DNA of 6,967 bases, from positions 1-6,967 of the forward strand of contig JARXAU010000176.1 of NCBI GenBank assembly GCA_029865675.1. The letters are read 5' to 3'. A program made the position numbers and the translations under genes. The notes beneath the pieces were generated by a model, which saw only the letters and a list, made by a program, of their open reading frames with translations, was not told the origin of the DNA and made no database searches. How positions within the stretch are numbered: position 1 is the first letter of the stretch; each line of letters begins with the position of its first letter. Of the stretch, positions 5,389 to 6,967 are shown piece by piece. The stretch comes from Rhodoferax sp. (GTDB taxonomy: Bacteria > Pseudomonadota > Gammaproteobacteria > Burkholderiales > Burkholderiaceae_C).

Positions 5389-6289
5389 AAGTGGTCTCGG
5401 CGCTGGGCCAGGCGTCAAGTTCCCGGTGGCGTCTGAGCGTGACCCATTGGGATGCAAAGTGCATCGCGAGTTGCTCGACCAAAAAAACAGATCGGTGCTG
5501 GCCTCCAGTGCAGCCCACAGCCACGGTGACGTAGCTGCGGTGGTCTCGCGCCAAGGCGGGCAGCCAGTGGCCCAAAAACTCGGAAACTTGTGTCTGCATA
5601 TGCCCGACTTCGGGCTGTGCGCGTAAAAAATCAGCGACCGGTGTATCGCGCCCCGTCAGGGCTTTGAGGTCGCTTTCGTAATGCGGGTTGGGCAGCATGC
5701 GAACGTCAAACACAAAGTCGGCATCTGAAGGCACCCCCCGCTTGAAGGCAAAGGACTCAAACACCAAGGTGAGTTGCGCCGGAGCCGAGCCTATCAGGGC
5801 TTTCACATAGCTTTGCAGTTGCGCCGCGCGGAGCATGCTGGTGTCAATGACATGAGACTGGGCGCGAATGGCTTCGAGCATCTTGCGCTCAAGTTCAATC
5901 GCCTCCACCAGCGCGCGGCGCAAGTCGCCTGCGGCGGGCCCAATCTTGACCTGGGATAAGGGGTGCTTTCTGCGGGTTTCTGAGTAGCGGCGCACCAAGG
6001 TGCCGGTGCCTGCATCCAGAAAAAGCGCCTTGATGCTGGCGCCTTGCTCGCGCAAACGGGCTAACTGATGCGGCACCAAGGGCAGTGAACTCGCACTGCG
6101 CACGTCCATGGCGACGGCTACGCGTGCTGCGGCGTGCTGCTTCTCCAAGGCCACAAAGTCCGGCAGCAGCTCGGGGGGCAGATTGTCAACGCAGTAAAAA
6201 CCGGCATCTTCCAGGGCGTGCAAGGCCACCGATTTGCCGGAGCCCGACATGCCGGTAATGAGCACCAACTCCATGGCTGGGGCGCTCAT
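5387..6289 (-). CDS. rapZ: RNase adapter / nucleotide-binding regulator RapZ (YvcJ family)
   Basis: The product has 300 residues from the ATG at 6289, which overlaps the recN stop as ATGA. A second in-frame ATG at 6274 gives 295 residues and the N-terminus MELVLITGMSGSGKS usual in the family, so the start is uncertain by five codons. It has a Walker A loop GMSGSGKS (13-20), the conserved YCVDNLPPELL (32-42), AMDVRS (60-65), FESFAFKRGVP (177-187), FDVRMLPNPHY (194-204), and the C-terminal GCTGGQHRSV signature (259-268), the region linked to sugar-phosphate sensing in RapZ. In E. coli RapZ binds glucosamine 6-phosphate and the small RNAs GlmY and GlmZ, guiding RNase E to GlmZ. Whether such RNAs exist here is unknown, so its target is not predicted. 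It is co-oriented and overlapping with recN and convergent with mutY. Confidence 0.94.
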   Translation of the reverse strand: MSAPAMELVLITGMSGSGKSVALHALEDAGFYCVDNLPPELLPDFVALEKQHAAARVAVAMDVRSASSLPLVPHQLARLREQGASIKALFLDAGTGTLVRRYSETRRKHPLSQVKIGPAAGDLRRALVEAIELERKMLEAIRAQSHVIDTSMLRAAQLQSYVKALIGSAPAQLTLVFESFAFKRGVPSDADFVFDVRMLPNPHYESDLKALTGRDTPVADFLRAQPEVGHMQTQVSEFLGHWLPALARDHRSYVTVAVGCTGGQHRSVFLVEQLAMHFASQWVTLRRHRELDAWPSAETT

Positions 6290-6967
6290 GCCATGCCCCG
6301 CTGCAGCATTTCGCTGGCATGGGCTACGGTGGCAACCGAGCCTGCGTCGCCGCCCAGCATGCGGGCTATCTCGCCGGTGCGTTCTGGGCCTTGCACGGCG
6401 GAGACGCTGCTTACCGTACTGCCGTCTTGTAGTTGTTTGGAAACCACCCAGTGTTGGTCGGCGCAAGACGCTACTTGGGGTAGGTGTGTCACGGCGAGCA
6501 CTTGGCGGTCACGGCCTAATTGGTGCATCAGCTGCCCCACGGTGTGCGCAACGGCGCCCCCTACACCGGCGTCCACCTCGTCAAAAATCAGCGTTTGCGC
6601 CGTGCCAAGCTGGCTGGTGGTCACGGCGATGGCCAGCGCCATGCGCGATAGCTCACCGCCCGAGGCCACTTTACCGACCGGGCGCGGAGTGCTGCCGGGA
6701 TGGCCTGCCACCAGAAACGCGACGTCTTCCAAGCCGCATTGCTGTGGCTGCGCCAAGGCATCAAGCTGCACCACAAATTGGCCCCCTTGCATGCCCAGTC
6801 CTTGCATCGCTTGGGTAATGGCGGTTGCTAACAATGGGGCGGCGCGCGCGCGCGCCTCAGACACCACGGTCGCTTCTGACATGTAAGCAGATTGGGCTGC
6901 TGATGCAGCACGTTGCAGGCTGTCCAAGTCGGCTGCTGCGTCGAGCGCAGACAGCTCGGCCTTCCAA
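6286..6967 (-). CDS. recN: DNA repair protein RecN, C-terminal part
   Basis: An open frame runs in from the right edge; about 226 codons are visible and the start is outside the window. RecN is an SMC-like ATPase recruited early to double-strand breaks. The visible part covers the end of the coiled-coil region and the C-terminal half of the ATPase head: the ABC signature KVASGGELSRMALAI, Walker B TLIFDEVDAGVGG with its Asp-Glu, and the switch region VLAVTHLPQVASCADQHW, ending with MLGG and a short helix. The motif order and spacing are specific to RecN rather than to SbcC or RecF. The frame remains open upstream of an apparent TTG at 6927, so that TTG is not the real start. The stop TGA (6288-6286) overlaps the rapZ ATG, implying coupled translation. 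An alternating GC tract lies in its coding sequence at 6841-6856. Confidence 0.96.
   Translation of the reverse strand, partial: WKAELSALDAAADLDSLQRAASAAQSAYMSEATVVSEARARAAPLLATAITQAMQGLGMQGGQFVVQLDALAQPQQCGLEDVAFLVAGHPGSTPRPVGKVASGGELSRMALAIAVTTSQLGTAQTLIFDEVDAGVGGAVAHTVGQLMHQLGRDRQVLAVTHLPQVASCADQHWVVSKQLQDGSTVSSVSAVQGPERTGEIARMLGGDAGSVATVAHASEMLQRGMA
6841..6856. repeat. Alternating GC palindrome inside recN
   Basis: The 16-base sequence GGCGCGCGCGCGCGCC is a perfect palindrome containing seven consecutive GC dinucleotides. It encodes an Ala/Arg alternation (ARARAA) in the RecN coiled-coil-to-head region. Such tracts can adopt Z-DNA under negative supercoiling and are prone to slippage by two bases, but here it may simply reflect G+C-rich codon use. 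Confidence 0.6.

Noticed and set aside
6290..6466. N-terminal extension of RapZ into recN
   Set aside because: It is an out-of-frame reading of recN, basic and low-complexity, and the Walker A loop of RapZ normally lies close to the N-terminus.
1..6967. Mobile elements, CRISPR arrays, attachment sites or defence systems
   Set aside because: I looked for repeated spacers, terminal inverted repeats with transposase-like frames, and duplicated tRNA ends next to tRNA-Gln; none is visible.

Overview
The window is a compact stretch of bacterial housekeeping chromosome. Three things point to a betaproteobacterium, most likely Burkholderiales and perhaps the Comamonadaceae: the gene order recN-rapZ-mutY-mutM-TPR-lolB-ispE-tRNA-Gln-prs, the moderately high G+C, and the look of the proteins. 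The genus cannot be fixed from sequence reading alone. No mobile element, CRISPR array, prophage, toxin or defence gene is visible, and I see no undescribed multi-gene system.

Layout. Bases 1-3413 are read leftward (minus strand): a periplasmic TPR protein, then lolB (outer-membrane lipoprotein receptor), ispE (isoprenoid precursor kinase), tRNA-Gln(UUG), and the first 34 codons of prs (PRPP synthase), cut by the left edge. TPR, lolB and ispE are nearly gapless (7 bp and 1 bp apart), so they are probably one transcript. An 82-bp divergent spacer (3414-3495) with a small palindrome separates them from a rightward pair, mutM and mutY, whose stop and start codons overlap as ATGA. Convergent to that pair, after a 20-bp gap, is a second leftward pair: recN (5' part beyond the right edge) and rapZ, also overlapping as ATGA.

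How the genes work together. MutM and MutY are the two glycosylases that deal with 8-oxoguanine: MutM excises it opposite C, MutY removes A misincorporated opposite it. RecN, next door, acts in double-strand-break repair, so half the window is genome maintenance. The other half serves the envelope and precursor metabolism: LolB inserts lipoproteins into the outer membrane, IspE works in the MEP pathway, Prs makes PRPP, and RapZ is a nucleotide-binding regulator linked in enterics to amino-sugar supply.

The most notable non-coding observations are: (i) a perfect 8-bp inverted repeat that would pair the tRNA-Gln leader with its trailer, directly followed by seven U, with a possible competing upstream partner; (ii) an 11-bp tandem duplication at the TPR-lolB junction that creates a four-codon ORF linked by ATGA overlaps on both sides; (iii) a palindrome between the divergent TPR and mutM genes.
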